The notes: a model not told the origin generated them from the letters alone. Shown: positions 8,845-18,366, counted from the stretch's first letter. The stretch is 64,000 nt of DNA from Nocardia fusca NBRC 14340 (GCF_001618425.1 NZ_BDCU01000018.1:310001-374000), one strand, 5' to 3'. Translations and numbers: made by a program.

Positions 8845-9923
8845 GCCCAACCTCCTGCTCGGGCCCGGGTGCGGCGCAGCAGCCAGAAGAAGAACGGGGC
8901 GCCGATGAGCGAGGTGAGCATGCCCAGTGGTAGGTCGGCGTTGTCGACGAGGGAGCGGGCGGCGACATCGGCGGCCAGGAGCACCACCGCACCGGTGACC
9001 GCGCTGACCGGGACCAGGGCCCGGTGGCCGGGCCCGACGACCATCCGCACCACATGCGGCACGATCAGGCCGACGAACAGGATGATGCCGGTGAAGGCCA
9101 CCCCCGCGGTGGTCAGCACGGCGACGATCACGATCACCGTGCGCCGCAGCCGTTCCACGTCGACGCCGAGATGGCGGGCCGCGGATTCACCCAGTGCGAG
9201 CAGATCCAGCCGGGGCGCGACGAGAACCGCGGCGGCGACGCCGGCCGCGGTCAGGATCGCGACGACCGTGACCGCATCCCAGGTGGCACCGTTGAGGCTG
9301 CCGAGCTGCCAGAACACGATCTGGTCGCGTGCCGCGGGCGAGGCGACGAACAGCAGGAACGCGATGAGCCCGCCGGCGAACGCGTTGATCGCCACACCGG
9401 TGAGCACCAGGGTCACCACTTCGGTGCGGCCGTTCGCCCGCGACAGCACGTACACCAGCGCCGTGGTGATCAGTCCGGCGGCGAACGCGGCCGCCGCGAC
9501 CGACCAGGCGGCCACGAAGGCCCCGCCGAACACGATCACCGTTCCGGCGCCCACCGCCGCACCCGCGGACACTCCGATGACGCCGGGTTCGGCGAGCGGA
9601 TTGGCGAAGACACCCTGGAGCAGCGCCCCGGCGGTGGCCAGGGCGGCTCCCACCAGGATCGCCAGGACCACGCGCGGGAACCGGACCTCCCACAGCGTGA
9701 CCTCCCCGGCCGGGTGGGCGGGCAGCGGACCCCAGTCCAGGCCGATCCGGTGCGCGACGCTGCCGGCGACCTCGGCGGGGCTGGTGGGGACCTGCCCGAT
9801 GGCGGCGGAGGCCAGGGCCAGCACCACCAGTGCCACGACAGCGCCGGTGAAGGCGAGGACCGCACGGCGGCGTGGGTGACCGGTATCCGGGAGTGCGGGT
9901 GGTTTCTCCAGGTCGACGGTCAT
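8841..9923 (-). CDS. hmuU: Heme/iron ABC transporter permease, FecCD family
   Basis: 360 residues with about ten hydrophobic segments, typical of BtuC/FecCD/HmuU permeases. Diagnostic stretches are GALLQGVFANPLAEPGVIGVSAGA, the coupling-helix region SAARHLGVDVERLR, and GIILFVGLIVPHVVRMVVGPGHR near the C-terminus. It forms the membrane channel for heme import. A short cytoplasmic N-terminus precedes the first helix. The ATG at 9923 was chosen over a GTG four codons upstream. It lies between hmuT (70 bases upstream) and hmuV (4-base overlap). Confidence 0.9.
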   Translation of the reverse strand: MTVDLEKPPALPDTGHPRRRAVLAFTGAVVALVVLALASAAIGQVPTSPAEVAGSVAHRIGLDWGPLPAHPAGEVTLWEVRFPRVVLAILVGAALATAGALLQGVFANPLAEPGVIGVSAGAAVGAGTVIVFGGAFVAAWSVAAAAFAAGLITTALVYVLSRANGRTEVVTLVLTGVAINAFAGGLIAFLLFVASPAARDQIVFWQLGSLNGATWDAVTVVAILTAAGVAAAVLVAPRLDLLALGESAARHLGVDVERLRRTVIVIVAVLTTAGVAFTGIILFVGLIVPHVVRMVVGPGHRALVPVSAVTGAVVLLAADVAARSLVDNADLPLGMLTSLIGAPFFFWLLRRTRARAGGWA

Positions 9924-9993
9924 GCTGCATCCCACGGCATGATCGAGGGCACTCCGTGGTCACGTTGCGCTGCCGCCTCCGGGCCTGACTCGC

Positions 9994-11031
9994 TCATGCT
10001 CGGGGCCGGCCGTACACGGCGTCGGACAGCGCGGAGATGACCCGGCCGGTGTTGGGTCCGAACGACAACAGCACCGCGTCGGACATATCGACGATCCGCT
10101 TGTTTCGGCCCGCCGGCGTCTGTGCGATCCCGGGGATCCGGACGATCCCGTCGACTCCGCCGATCGATTTCATCCCGTCGGTCATGACCAGCAGCACATC
10201 CGGGGCGGCCGCGATCATGGCTTCGCTGGTGATGGCGGTGAACGGTTCGGTCAGCCCGGCCTGCTGCCCGGCGTCCTCGGCATCGAGCGCGGCGATGAGC
10301 GCGTCGGCGCCGGAGCCGGGCCCGGCGAGCATGGTGATGGCGCTGGAGCGCAGGTACAGGAACGCGATGCGCAGCCGCGGATCCGGGGCCGGTACGGCGG
10401 CGGAGGCGGCCGCGATCTCGTCGCGGGTGCGGCGGCCGAGTTCCTGACCACGCTGCGGCACCCCGAGGGCGGCGGCGACCGCCTCGATCTGCGGGACCAC
10501 TCCGTCCATGGTGCGTTCCGGGTCGAAGTAGACGACGGTGATCCCGGTGGCGCGCAACTGTTCCCGGACCGCCGGGGACGCGCTGGTGGTGTCGGTGAGA
10601 AACACACTGGGCCGCAACGCCAGGATCGATTCCACGTTCAGGGCGCCGTTGCCGCCGGTGACGTTCGGCAGCTGTGCAACGGCGGGGAACGCCGCCGCGG
10701 TGCTGCGGCCGACCAGGTTCTCGCCCAGGCCCAGCGCCCAGACGATCTGGGCGAGGGTGCCGTATCGATCGGCGGCGACGATCCGGCTCGCGTCGGTGAC
10801 CGTGACGTCGGCGCCGTCGAAGGAGCGGACGGTGGCCGGCAGGACCGGCGTGGGCGGCGGCGTGATCGGCACCGGGTCCAGGTCGTCGAGGACCGCGGTG
10901 GCCGGGCCCTGCCGGGTGGCGGCGCCGACGGGTTCGGAGCTGTCGCAGGCGGCGGTGAGTACGAGCAGGCCCGCCGCGAGTCCTGCCAGCAGTGCGCGCG
11001 CCCGTCCGGAGCGGACCCGGTGATACCTCAT
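9994..11031 (-). CDS. hmuT: Heme ABC transporter substrate-binding lipoprotein
   Basis: 345 residues. Signal peptide with lipobox LTAAC (Cys29), a Pro-rich linker, then a class III binding-protein fold: RIVAADRYGTLAQIVWALGLGENLVG, a long connecting helix (MDGVVPQIEAVAAALG) and DVLLVMTDGM. This is the HmuT/ShuT heme-binding type. It heads the hmuTUV operon and would present heme to HmuU at the cell surface. An IdeR/DtxR-like box starts three bases upstream of the ATG, so the transcript probably has almost no leader and iron repression is expected. Confidence 0.88.
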   Translation of the reverse strand: MRYHRVRSGRARALLAGLAAGLLVLTAACDSSEPVGAATRQGPATAVLDDLDPVPITPPPTPVLPATVRSFDGADVTVTDASRIVAADRYGTLAQIVWALGLGENLVGRSTAAAFPAVAQLPNVTGGNGALNVESILALRPSVFLTDTTSASPAVREQLRATGITVVYFDPERTMDGVVPQIEAVAAALGVPQRGQELGRRTRDEIAAASAAVPAPDPRLRIAFLYLRSSAITMLAGPGSGADALIAALDAEDAGQQAGLTEPFTAITSEAMIAAAPDVLLVMTDGMKSIGGVDGIVRIPGIAQTPAGRNKRIVDMSDAVLLSFGPNTGRVISALSDAVYGRPRA

Positions 11032-11033
11032 GA

Positions 11034-11052
11034 AGGCAAGGCTAATCCGTGC
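11034..11052 (-). promoter_or_regulatory. IdeR/DtxR-like iron box at hmuT
   Basis: Read on the plus strand, AGGCAAGGCTAATCC sits directly upstream of the hmuT start. The AGGCTAA core matches the IdeR/DtxR consensus (TTAGGTTAGGCTAACCTAA), with about 11 of 19 positions agreeing by eye. The location at a heme importer start makes iron-dependent repression plausible. Confidence 0.5.
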
Positions 11053-11083
11053 GGGTGTGTCCGGTGATCGCCCGCCCCCCGCA

Positions 11084-12058
11084 CTACGGGGTGGAACTCA
11101 CATCGTCGAGGGCGGCGGCGATCGCCCGCGGCAGTTCCAGAGTTTCGGCGGCCAGGACCCCCGTGAGCTGACCCATATCGCGGGCGCCGACGAGCATGCT
11201 CGCGACCCCGGGCCGGTCCCGCACCCACGCCAGTGCGACCGCCAGCGGGGACGTGGCCAGTCCGTCGGCCGCGGTGACCAGAGCGTCGACGACGGCGGTG
11301 GCGCGGTCGTCGTCGAGGCGGCCGCGGATCTCGGCGGCGGTCGCCTCGTCGGCGGCGCGGGAGTCCGCCGGGACGCCGTCCCGGTATTTCCCCGTGAGGA
11401 TTCCGCCTGCCAGCGGCGCGGTGGCCACCAGGCCCGCGCCGTGGTGCGCGGCGGCCGGCGCCGTATCGTCCTCCGCGCCGCGGGTGAGCAGCGAATACGG
11501 GGTCTGTACGGCGGTGACCGGGCTGACCGCGGCCAGGCTGGCCAGCTGCCAGGCGGTGAAGCCGCGGACACCGGCGTACCGGGTGCGCCCGGAGGTGATC
11601 GCATATTCCAGGGTCGCGGCGATCTCGTCGAGCGGGGTGCTCGCGTCCCAGGCGGTGATCTGCCAGAGGTCCAGGTGGTCGGTGCCCAGTTCCAGCAGTG
11701 TGCGGTCCAGCTGCCGTAGCAGGCTGCGGCGCGAGCAGTCGACCGTGGTCCGGGCCTGCCCGGGCGGCGGCGGGTCACTGCCCGCGGGGACCGACGGGAA
11801 ATACGGGACCAGGCCCGCACCGGCGCACAGGACGAGCTCGTCGCGCGACACCAGATCGCCGAGGAGGTCGGCGAGGATCCGTTGCGCAGCCCCGCCGGTA
11901 TAGGCGGGGGAGGTGTCGACGAGGGTGCCGCCGGATTCGGCGAACGCGATCAGTTGCGCGGCGGCGGTATCGGGGTCGGTGTGGCTTCCCCAGGTATGGG
12001 TGGCCAGCCCGATCCGGGAAACCCGCAGCCCGCTGCGGCCGACGGTGCGCTGTTCCAT
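11084..12058 (-). CDS. Aldo/keto reductase family protein with eroded catalytic tetrad
   Basis: 324 residues with the AKR barrel: [18 protein letters not shown] at the N-terminus, DTSPAYTGG with the Asp and Tyr of the tetrad, a cofactor-side loop [24 protein letters not shown]. The Lys normally in VLATKAG is missing (VLCAGAGL), and the His normally in LWQIHxxD is Thr ([10 protein letters not shown]). Asp and Tyr alone would not be expected to reduce carbonyls well, so the protein may have another role. It is divergent from uppP. ATG at 12058 was preferred over a start 11 codons upstream. Confidence 0.82.
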   Translation of the reverse strand: MEQRTVGRSGLRVSRIGLATHTWGSHTDPDTAAAQLIAFAESGGTLVDTSPAYTGGAAQRILADLLGDLVSRDELVLCAGAGLVPYFPSVPAGSDPPPPGQARTTVDCSRRSLLRQLDRTLLELGTDHLDLWQITAWDASTPLDEIAATLEYAITSGRTRYAGVRGFTAWQLASLAAVSPVTAVQTPYSLLTRGAEDDTAPAAAHHGAGLVATAPLAGGILTGKYRDGVPADSRAADEATAAEIRGRLDDDRATAVVDALVTAADGLATSPLAVALAWVRDRPGVASMLVGARDMGQLTGVLAAETLELPRAIAAALDDVSSTP

Positions 12059-12290
12059 CACCGAGTCTCCGTGTCCGGCACGGTTCGACAAATCCTCACG
12101 GCGCCCAGCCTAGAGCGTGTTCGCGCGGTGGCGGTTCGGGACGAACGGTCCGCTCGGCGTGTCCGCCGCAGCGGCGGCCGCCGCGCGGGACCCGGGGCGC
12201 GCACTGTAGGGTCGCTGCCGGTCGTCGCCGTGCCCGGATGCGGCAGGGGTGCCGTAAGACCGAAGGCGGAGCGGGTTTTCGGCGTTGTAC

Positions 12291-12296
12291 AGGAGG
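12291..12296 (+). promoter_or_regulatory. Ribosome binding site deciding the uppP start
   Basis: AGGAGG ends 4 bases before GTG 12301 but 19 bases before the ATG at 12316, so the GTG start is favoured. Confidence 0.55.
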
Positions 12297-12300
12297 ATGT

Positions 12301-13251
12301 GTGGTTGGCGAGTCGATGACCTGGGTGCAGGCGTTGGTGCTCGGGTTGGTGCAGGGTCTGACGGAGTTCCTGCCGGTGTCGTCGTCGGGTCATCTACGGA
12401 TCGTGTCCTCGTTGTTCTTCGGGGAAGACGCGGGCGCGTCGTTCACCGCGGTGACCCAGCTCGGTACCGAGGCCGCGGTGCTGTTGTTCTTCGCCAAGGA
12501 CATCTGGCGCATCGTGCGGGTGTGGTGCGCCACGGTGTTCGAGAAACTGACCGCGCGGTCCCGGGAGAATGTGCCGGTCAGCGAGATGGTCACCACGAAA
12601 CTTCCGGTGGTCACCGGGTCCGGTCCGGTCGGTTACGACCCCGATGCCGAGGCGCAGCGCCAACTCGATTACCGGATGGGCTGGTATGTGATCATCGCCA
12701 CCATACCGATCGGTGTGCTGGGGCTGGTTTTCAAGGATCAGATCCGCACCGGCGCCCGGAACCTGTGGCTGGTGGCGATCATGCTGATCGTTTTCGCGCT
12801 GGTGATCGCGGCGGCCGAACACTTCGGCCCGAAACAGCGGCCGCTGGAACAACTCACCACCCGTGACGGGCTGGTGATGGGCTTCGCCCAGTGCCTGGCA
12901 TTGATCCCCGGGGTGTCCCGGTCGGGTGCCACCTCCAGCGCGGGCCTGTTCCTCGGTTTGAAACGGGAGGCCGCGGTGCGGTTCTCGTTCCTGCTGGCGA
13001 TCCCGGCGGTTACCGCGTCCGGACTGTTCAGTCTCCCCGACGCTTTCGAACCCGCGGGTGAGGGGCTCAACGCCTCGGGCGCCCAGCTGCTCGTGGCGAC
13101 CCTGGTGTCGTTCGTGGTGGGTTACGCGTCGGTGGCGTGGCTGCTGCGGTTCGTGGCGAAGCATTCGTTCTACTGGTTCGTCGGCTACCGGATCGTGCTC
13201 GGCGTCGTGATCATCGGTCTGCTCGCGGGCGGGGTCGTTTCGGCCACATGA
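12301..13251 (+). CDS. uppP: Undecaprenyl-diphosphatase
   Basis: 316 residues, a BacA/UppP membrane phosphatase that recycles undecaprenyl diphosphate to the monophosphate carrier for peptidoglycan and other envelope glycans. Both signature regions are present: [11 protein letters not shown] (22-32) and IPGVSRSG (202-209), with the reentrant helices and about eight hydrophobic segments. The insertion between helices 3 and 4 ([15 protein letters not shown] to QLDYRM) is usual in actinobacteria. It is followed by a histidine phosphatase gene, an arrangement shared with M. tuberculosis (Rv2136c-Rv2135c). Confidence 0.95.
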   Translation: MVGESMTWVQALVLGLVQGLTEFLPVSSSGHLRIVSSLFFGEDAGASFTAVTQLGTEAAVLLFFAKDIWRIVRVWCATVFEKLTARSRENVPVSEMVTTKLPVVTGSGPVGYDPDAEAQRQLDYRMGWYVIIATIPIGVLGLVFKDQIRTGARNLWLVAIMLIVFALVIAAAEHFGPKQRPLEQLTTRDGLVMGFAQCLALIPGVSRSGATSSAGLFLGLKREAAVRFSFLLAIPAVTASGLFSLPDAFEPAGEGLNASGAQLLVATLVSFVVGYASVAWLLRFVAKHSFYWFVGYRIVLGVVIIGLLAGGVVSAT

Positions 13252-13387
13252 CCGGGAGAGACGACGCTGCCGCGGCGGCCGATTCCGGGTTCGCCGCGGG
13301 TGCGGCCGGGCCGGGCCCCGGAGGCGTTCCGCCGGTGCGCGGACTTGCCGATGAACTCCGCCCGACCGCGCCCATTAGGCTGGCCGC

Positions 13388-14089
13388 ATGACGGTGATCC
13401 TGCTGCGACACGGTGTGTCGACCTCCAATAGCGGCGGCACTCTCGCCGGCCGCAGTCCCGGTGTGGAACTCACCGACCGCGGTGGCGAACAGGCCCGGAC
13501 CGTCGCAGACCGGCTCGCCGGCCTGCCGATTTCGCGGATCGTGACCTCGCCGCTGCTGCGCTGCCAGCGCACCGTATCGCCGCTGGCGGCCGAACTCGGC
13601 CTGGAACCGGTGGTCGACGACCGCCTCGCCGAGGTCGACTACGGCGAGTGGACCGGTCGCCGGATCCAGGACCTGCTGCAGGAGCCGCTGTGGCAGGTGG
13701 TGCAGCGGCACGCTTCGGCGGCGGTGTTCCCCGGCGGCGAGGGGCTGGCGCAGGTGCAGGCGCGGGCGGTGTCCGCGATCCGCGAACACGATCGCGCCCT
13801 GGCCGAGCTGCACGAGGGGGACCAGTTGTGGGTGGCGTGCACCCATGGTGATGTGATCAAGGCGGTGCTCGCCGACGCGCTCGGCATCCATCTCGACGGA
13901 TTCCAGCGGATCATGGTCGAGCCCGCCTCGCTCAGCGTTGTCCGCTACACCCGCACCGCGCCGTTCGTCACGCGGATGAACGACACCGGTGCGGACCTGT
14001 CCGGTCTGGCGCCCGCGCCGAAGGCCGAGTCCGGCACATCCGGACCCGTGCCCGGTGGGGAGATCGGGGCAGGAAGGAAGGACGGATAA
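13388..14089 (+). CDS. Histidine phosphatase family protein (MSMEG_4193 type)
   Basis: 233 residues. Phosphoglycerate-mutase-like fold with LLRHGVSTSN (catalytic His8), the second Arg in TSPLLRCQRT, acidic EVDYGEWTGR and C-terminal ACTHGDVIKAVLAD with the second active-site His. The C-terminal 30 residues are a low-complexity tail. It matches the actinobacterial family of Rv2135c/MSMEG_4193, always near uppP and mshC; the substrate is unknown. It starts the rightward phosphatase-DUF3090-SCO1664-mshC series. Confidence 0.85.
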   Translation: MTVILLRHGVSTSNSGGTLAGRSPGVELTDRGGEQARTVADRLAGLPISRIVTSPLLRCQRTVSPLAAELGLEPVVDDRLAEVDYGEWTGRRIQDLLQEPLWQVVQRHASAAVFPGGEGLAQVQARAVSAIREHDRALAELHEGDQLWVACTHGDVIKAVLADALGIHLDGFQRIMVEPASLSVVRYTRTAPFVTRMNDTGADLSGLAPAPKAESGTSGPVPGGEIGAGRKDG

Positions 14090-14212
14090 TGGGTATGCCC
14101 GATACCGGCGGACGCGCCACCTCTCGGCGGCATCGGGCGAATCGGCGTCCGCGCCGGGATACGGCGCAGCGGGGTACCGCAGCCGAACAGGGTCACGTAT
14201 CAGGAGGTGCAT

Positions 14213-14797
14213 GTGTCACGAGCAATCCATGTTTTCCGCACCCCCGAACGTTTCGTCGCCGGAACTGTCGGTGAGCCGGGCGATCGCGCGTTCTACCTGC
14301 AGGCGGTGGAGGAACCCCGGGTGGTGAGTGTGCTGCTGGAGAAGCAGCAGGTGAAGGTTCTCGCCGACCGGATGGGTCTGCTGCTCGACGAGGTGGCACG
14401 GCGATTCGGTGCCGAGGTGCCGCCGCAGGCCGATCAGGTCAACGACAACGCGCCACTGGTCACACCGATCGATGCGGAGTTCCGGGTCGGCACCATGGGG
14501 TTGGGCTGGGATGCCGACGCGGGTGCGGTTGTCGTCGAATTGCTGGCGATCACCGAGACCGAGGTGGACGAATCGGTGGTCCTCGACGATACCGACGAGG
14601 GCCCGGACGCGGTCCGGGTGTTCCTCACCCCCGATCAGGCACGCGAATTCGCGCTGCGGTCCACCCGGGTGATCGCGGCCGGGCGGCCGCCGTGCCCGCT
14701 GTGCGGCGAACCGTTGTCGGCGCGCGGGCACATGTGTGTGCGCACCAACGGGTACAAGCGCGGTGAACTGTTCGGCGCGAACGATCTGGAGGAATGA
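14213..14797 (+). CDS. DUF3090 family protein
   Basis: 194 residues. The N-terminus SRAIHVFRTPERFVAGTVGEPGDRAFYLQA is diagnostic of DUF3090. The C-terminus carries a probable zinc site, CPLCGEPLSARGHMC. Function unknown. AGGAGG at 14202-14207 lies 5 bases before the GTG at 14213; a GTG at 14207 would overlap that site and was rejected. It overlaps the next gene by 4 bases (ATGA). The pair with the SCO1664 protein is a recurrent actinobacterial neighbour of mshC. Confidence 0.85.
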   Translation: MSRAIHVFRTPERFVAGTVGEPGDRAFYLQAVEEPRVVSVLLEKQQVKVLADRMGLLLDEVARRFGAEVPPQADQVNDNAPLVTPIDAEFRVGTMGLGWDADAGAVVVELLAITETEVDESVVLDDTDEGPDAVRVFLTPDQAREFALRSTRVIAAGRPPCPLCGEPLSARGHMCVRTNGYKRGELFGANDLEE

Positions 14798-15600
14798 CCG
14801 TGCCCGGCACCGTGGACGCGCTGCGCGCGGGTGAACTGACGGTGCTGGGCCGGGTGGGGGTCGCCAGCAATGTGACCCTGGTCTGTGATCTCGCCACCGG
14901 CGACGGCGATCTGCGGGTGGTGTACAAGCCGGTCCGCGGTGAGCAGCCGCTGTGGGATTTCCCGGACGGGACCCTGGCCGGGCGCGAGGTGGCCTCGTAT
15001 CTGATCTGCGCTGCGCTGGGCTGGACGGTGGTTCCGGAAACGGTGTTACGGGACGGGCCCTACGGTCCGGGAATGGTCCAGCGCTGGATCACCACCCGGG
15101 AGCCGCGGGAACCGAGCAGTACCCGGCTGGATCTGGTCGATCTGTGCCCGCCGGAGATGGTGCCGGAGGGTTTCCGGGAGGTGCTGCGCGCCTACGACGG
15201 CGCCGGGGACGAGGTATCGCTGGTGCATGCCGACGATCCGCGGTTGCGGCGGATGGCGGTGCTGGACGTGCTGTTGAACAACGCCGACCGCAAAGGTGGG
15301 CATGCTCTGGAATCCGCCGACGGCGAGGTGTACGGCGTCGACCACGGGATCTGCCTGCACCAGGACAACAAACTGCGCACGGTGCTGTGGGGATGGGCGG
15401 GGGAACCGATACCGGCGGATCTGCTCGCCGATATCGCCGCGTTCGCCGAAACCCTGCCCGGCGAGCTCGCCGACCGCCTGGCCGAACATCTCACCGACCC
15501 CGAGATCGATGCCCTGTTGCGCCGGGCGAAGCGCCTGCTCGACGAACCGGTGCTGCCCCTCCCCGAGACTTCACGTCCCATTCCGTGGCCCGCCTTCTGA
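14794..15600 (+). CDS. SCO1664 family protein (kinase-like fold)
   Basis: 268 residues. The sequence opens with a beta-rich lobe (VASNVTLVCDL, LRVVYKPVRGEQPLWDFP, AGREVASYLI) in which KPVRGEQPLWDFPDGTL resembles a phosphate-binding lysine region of PI3/4-kinase-like proteins. It continues with DVLLNNADRKGGH and GVDHGICLHQDNKLR, which resemble the catalytic loop (xxDxxxxN) and metal motif of that superfamily. The family is uncharacterised. It is translationally coupled to DUF3090 and 165 bases upstream of mshC. A role around mycothiol synthesis is only suggested by position. Confidence 0.85.
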   Translation: MTVPGTVDALRAGELTVLGRVGVASNVTLVCDLATGDGDLRVVYKPVRGEQPLWDFPDGTLAGREVASYLICAALGWTVVPETVLRDGPYGPGMVQRWITTREPREPSSTRLDLVDLCPPEMVPEGFREVLRAYDGAGDEVSLVHADDPRLRRMAVLDVLLNNADRKGGHALESADGEVYGVDHGICLHQDNKLRTVLWGWAGEPIPADLLADIAAFAETLPGELADRLAEHLTDPEIDALLRRAKRLLDEPVLPLPETSRPIPWPAF

Positions 15601-15765
15601 CCCGGTGACCGGCGCCGGCGCCGGATTCGCTCTGTCTGAAGCCAACGGTTGTCTTCTCCCGGCGGCTGCGTTCGCGCAGGTCCACGGGCCACCGGCGATC
15701 ATGGTCGCGGCGCGCGCGGCGGGGTGGGCGGGGCGTAGCGTGGCGCGACCTCTACTCTCGGAGGT

Positions 15766-17007
15766 ATGCAGTCCTGGTCCGACACCCCGATCCCCGCGGT
15801 CCCCGGAACAGGGCCACCGTTGCGGTTGCACGACACCGCCGATTCCTGTATTCGCCCGGTGACCCCGGGCAATACAGCCACCATGTACGTGTGCGGGATC
15901 ACCCCGTACGACGCCACCCATCTCGGTCACGCCGCCACCTATCTGACCTTCGATCTGGTGAACCGGGTGCTGCGCGACGCCGGCCGCGAGGTGCACTACG
16001 TACAGAACGTCACCGATGTCGACGATCCGCTGTTCGAGCGGGCGAACCGGGACGGGGTGGACTGGCGGGACCTGGGCACCGGCGAGATCGAACTGTTCCG
16101 CGAGGACATGGCGGCGCTGCGGGTACTGCCGCCGCGGGAGTACGTGGGCGCGATCGAATCGGTGGAGGAGGTCGTCGAACTGGTCGGCAAGCTGCTGGCC
16201 TCCGGTGCCGCCTACACCGTCGAGGACGAGCAGTACCCGGATATCTATTTCCGTACCGACGCCACCGAGCAGTTCGGGTACGAATCGGGCTACGACCGCG
16301 CCACCATGGAACGCCTGTTCGCCGAACGCGGCGGTGACCCGGACCGGCCGGGCAAGCATGATCCGCTGGACGCCCTGCTGTGGCGGGCCGAACGCCCGGG
16401 GGAACCGTCGTGGCCGTCGCCGTTCGGACCGGGGCGGCCCGGCTGGCATATCGAATGCTCGGCGATCGCGGTGAACCGGCTGGGTACCGAATTCGATATC
16501 CAGGGCGGCGGCAGCGATCTCATCTACCCTCATCACGAATACTCCGCCGCCCACAGCGAGGCATTGGCCGCGGGCCGTCGCTTCGCCCGCCACTACGTGC
16601 ACACCGGCATGATCGGGCTGGACGGGGAGAAGATGTCCAAGTCCAAGGGCAATCTGGTCCTGGTGTCGAAACTGCGGGCCCGGGGCGTGGATCCGGCGGT
16701 GATCCGGCTGGGTCTGTTCGCCGGCCACTATCGCGCGGACCGAATGTGGACCGACAGCGTGCTCACCGAGGCCGATACGCGGCTGCGGCAGTGGCGGCAG
16801 GCCACGGCGGTGGCCGCCGCGCCGCCGGCCGCCGATACCGTCGCCCGGCTGCGCACCCATCTCGCCGACGATCTGGACACACCGGCCGCGCTCGCGGCCC
16901 TGGACGCCTGGGCGCACGACACGCTCGAATACGGTGGCGCCGACCCGGCCGCGGGCGCGGATATCGCCGCGGCGGTGGACGCGCTGCTCGGCGTACGCCT
17001 GCGCTGA
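15766..17007 (+). CDS. mshC: Cysteine:1-D-myo-inosityl 2-amino-2-deoxy-alpha-D-glucopyranoside ligase
   Basis: 413 residues. MshC joins cysteine to GlcN-inositol, the penultimate step of mycothiol synthesis, by a cysteinyl-adenylate. It is related to cysteinyl-tRNA synthetase. Motifs: [10 protein letters not shown] with zinc ligand Cys43, the HIGH-like THLGH (51-55), [10 protein letters not shown] with a further zinc Cys, [11 protein letters not shown], and KMSKSK (289-294). No tRNA anticodon domain follows, which separates it from CysS. The gene marks the host as a mycothiol-producing actinobacterium. Confidence 0.96.
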   Translation: MQSWSDTPIPAVPGTGPPLRLHDTADSCIRPVTPGNTATMYVCGITPYDATHLGHAATYLTFDLVNRVLRDAGREVHYVQNVTDVDDPLFERANRDGVDWRDLGTGEIELFREDMAALRVLPPREYVGAIESVEEVVELVGKLLASGAAYTVEDEQYPDIYFRTDATEQFGYESGYDRATMERLFAERGGDPDRPGKHDPLDALLWRAERPGEPSWPSPFGPGRPGWHIECSAIAVNRLGTEFDIQGGGSDLIYPHHEYSAAHSEALAAGRRFARHYVHTGMIGLDGEKMSKSKGNLVLVSKLRARGVDPAVIRLGLFAGHYRADRMWTDSVLTEADTRLRQWRQATAVAAAPPAADTVARLRTHLADDLDTPAALAALDAWAHDTLEYGGADPAAGADIAAAVDALLGVRLR

Positions 17008-17172
17008 CCGGGGCACGGCGAGCGCTCGGCTTCGGGCACACGATTTTTCGTCCGACGGTGGACCGGCCGCGCCGGTGGTGACCTTTCACCACTCCCGGCC
17101 GGACGGGGTCGCGCATGGGGTACTGTTCGATCCTCGAAATCCCCACCCGTTCACCGAAGAGATCGGCGCCGC

Positions 17173-17736
17173 ATGTCTCGTATCGTCAGTAAGGACAACT
17201 ACTTCGACACCGGCCTGGAGGTTCTGTCCGAGCTCGGTTTCCGGCACCTCAACATCGGCGTGCTGTGCCGGCGACTCGGGGTGACCAGCGGATCGTTCTA
17301 TCACCATTTCGGGAGCTGGCAGTCGTATGTGGATGCGCTGCTGGACCATTGGGAGAACCGGCAGGTGCTGATCCTGCGTACCGTGAATTTCGACCCGTCC
17401 ACACCCGATGAGGCGATCCGGGCCCTGTCGGATCTGACGCTGGGCCTGCATCACCGGGCGGAGGCGGCGATCCGGGCCTGGGCGGCCAATGACGAAGCGG
17501 TCGGGGTGGCGCTCAAGCGGGTCGACGAATCCCGGCGCCGCACCGTGCGCAAAACGATCACGGGTGTGGTGGGCGACGAGCGGATCGCCGCCATCGACAC
17601 CGAACTCGGGATGGCCCTGCTGATCGGCTACCAGCAGATGGTGGCCGCCGGTCAGCAGGTGTGCCTGGACGAACTCCTCGGTGAGTACGCGCGGCTGGTC
17701 TACTCCCATGTCCGCCGTCCGGCCGTGAGCGGTTAG
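17173..17736 (+). CDS. TetR/AcrR family regulator
   Basis: 187 residues. N-terminal helix-turn-helix (LSELGFRHLNIGVLCRRLGVTSGSFYHHFGSWQSYV, about 18-52) and an all-helical ligand domain with an Ala/Trp-rich helix (HHRAEAAIRAWAANDEAV). No neighbour on the same strand. It converges on the second TetR gene with only 36 bases between. The target is unknown; the operator described elsewhere in this window is not seen in its own promoter. Confidence 0.85.
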   Translation: MSRIVSKDNYFDTGLEVLSELGFRHLNIGVLCRRLGVTSGSFYHHFGSWQSYVDALLDHWENRQVLILRTVNFDPSTPDEAIRALSDLTLGLHHRAEAAIRAWAANDEAVGVALKRVDESRRRTVRKTITGVVGDERIAAIDTELGMALLIGYQQMVAAGQQVCLDELLGEYARLVYSHVRRPAVSG

Positions 17737-17737
17737 C

Positions 17738-17767
17738 GCGGGCCGCGGTACCCGGTTTCCGGCCCGC
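17738..17767. terminator. Possible bidirectional hairpin between two TetR genes
   Basis: GCGGGCC (17738-17744) and GGCCCGC (17761-17767) are perfect arms around a 16-base loop, between two convergent genes. There is no T-run, as is usual for high-GC actinobacteria. Confidence 0.4.
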
Positions 17768-17772
17768 CGAGG

Positions 17773-18351
17773 TCATTTGAGGACGAGCAGCGCCGCCTTT
17801 TCCAGCCGGTCGGCGATATCGGCATACGACTCGTAGCCCATGCCCGCGCGGACCAGAGCCCCCGCATACAGCAGCTCCAGCGATTCCACGGTTTCGGGGT
17901 CGGCTTCGGGCGCCAGGGCCCGGGTGATGCGCTGCCGGATCTCCATACCGATCCGGGTCCGCAGATGCTCCACGTCGGGATCGCGGCCCAGCAGCGCACT
18001 GGTCACCGCCCCCGACAGTTCCTGTTCGTCGGCCACCAGCAGGGCGATACCGCGCAGTTCGGCCAGTACCCGCACGATGGGGTCGGCGTCGTGGCTGACC
18101 GGGCTCTGCGAGGACCGGATCCGGCGCCAGAAGATTTCCGCGACCAGATGCTCCTTCGAGGAAAAGTACGTGTAGGCGGTCGCGGTGCCCACACCCGCGG
18201 CGGTGGCGACCATGCGGATGGTGAGTCCGGCGAAGCCCTCGCGGGACAGCACTTCCATTGCGGCTCTGGTGAGTTTGTCCACGGTGTCCGCCTGCTTGCC
18301 GCTCAAGCGCCGCCGAGTGGCCTCGAGAATTCTGGAATCGCCTTCGGACAT
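17773..18351 (-). CDS. TetR/AcrR family regulator, candidate regulator of the cyp51/ferredoxin regulon
   Basis: 192 residues. Helix-turn-helix at about 22-66 (KLTRAAMEVLSREGFAGLTIRMVATAAGVGTATAYTYFSSKEHLV in sections), then a helical effector domain. The start codon is embedded in a GACATGTGTCTAGATA operator. The same operator recurs ahead of the ferredoxin, CMD, cyp51 and SDR operons, so autorepression and control of those genes is the simplest reading. In M. tuberculosis a TetR gene (Rv0767c) lies in the cyp51 cluster; orthology is likely but not proven here. The ligand might be a sterol or CoA-thioester intermediate. Confidence 0.85.
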   Translation of the reverse strand: MSEGDSRILEATRRRLSGKQADTVDKLTRAAMEVLSREGFAGLTIRMVATAAGVGTATAYTYFSSKEHLVAEIFWRRIRSSQSPVSHDADPIVRVLAELRGIALLVADEQELSGAVTSALLGRDPDVEHLRTRIGMEIRQRITRALAPEADPETVESLELLYAGALVRAGMGYESYADIADRLEKAALLVLK

Positions 18352-18362
18352 GTGTCTAGATA
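18346..18362. promoter_or_regulatory. Regulon operator, copy E (tetR start)
   Basis: GGACATGTGTCTAGATA overlaps the ATG of the TetR gene (18349-18351). Half-sites alternate as GACA-TG-TGTC-TA-GATA with 6-base periodicity. It matches the copy at 23401 at 14 of 17 positions. Confidence 0.65.
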
Positions 18363-18366
18363 GTAG

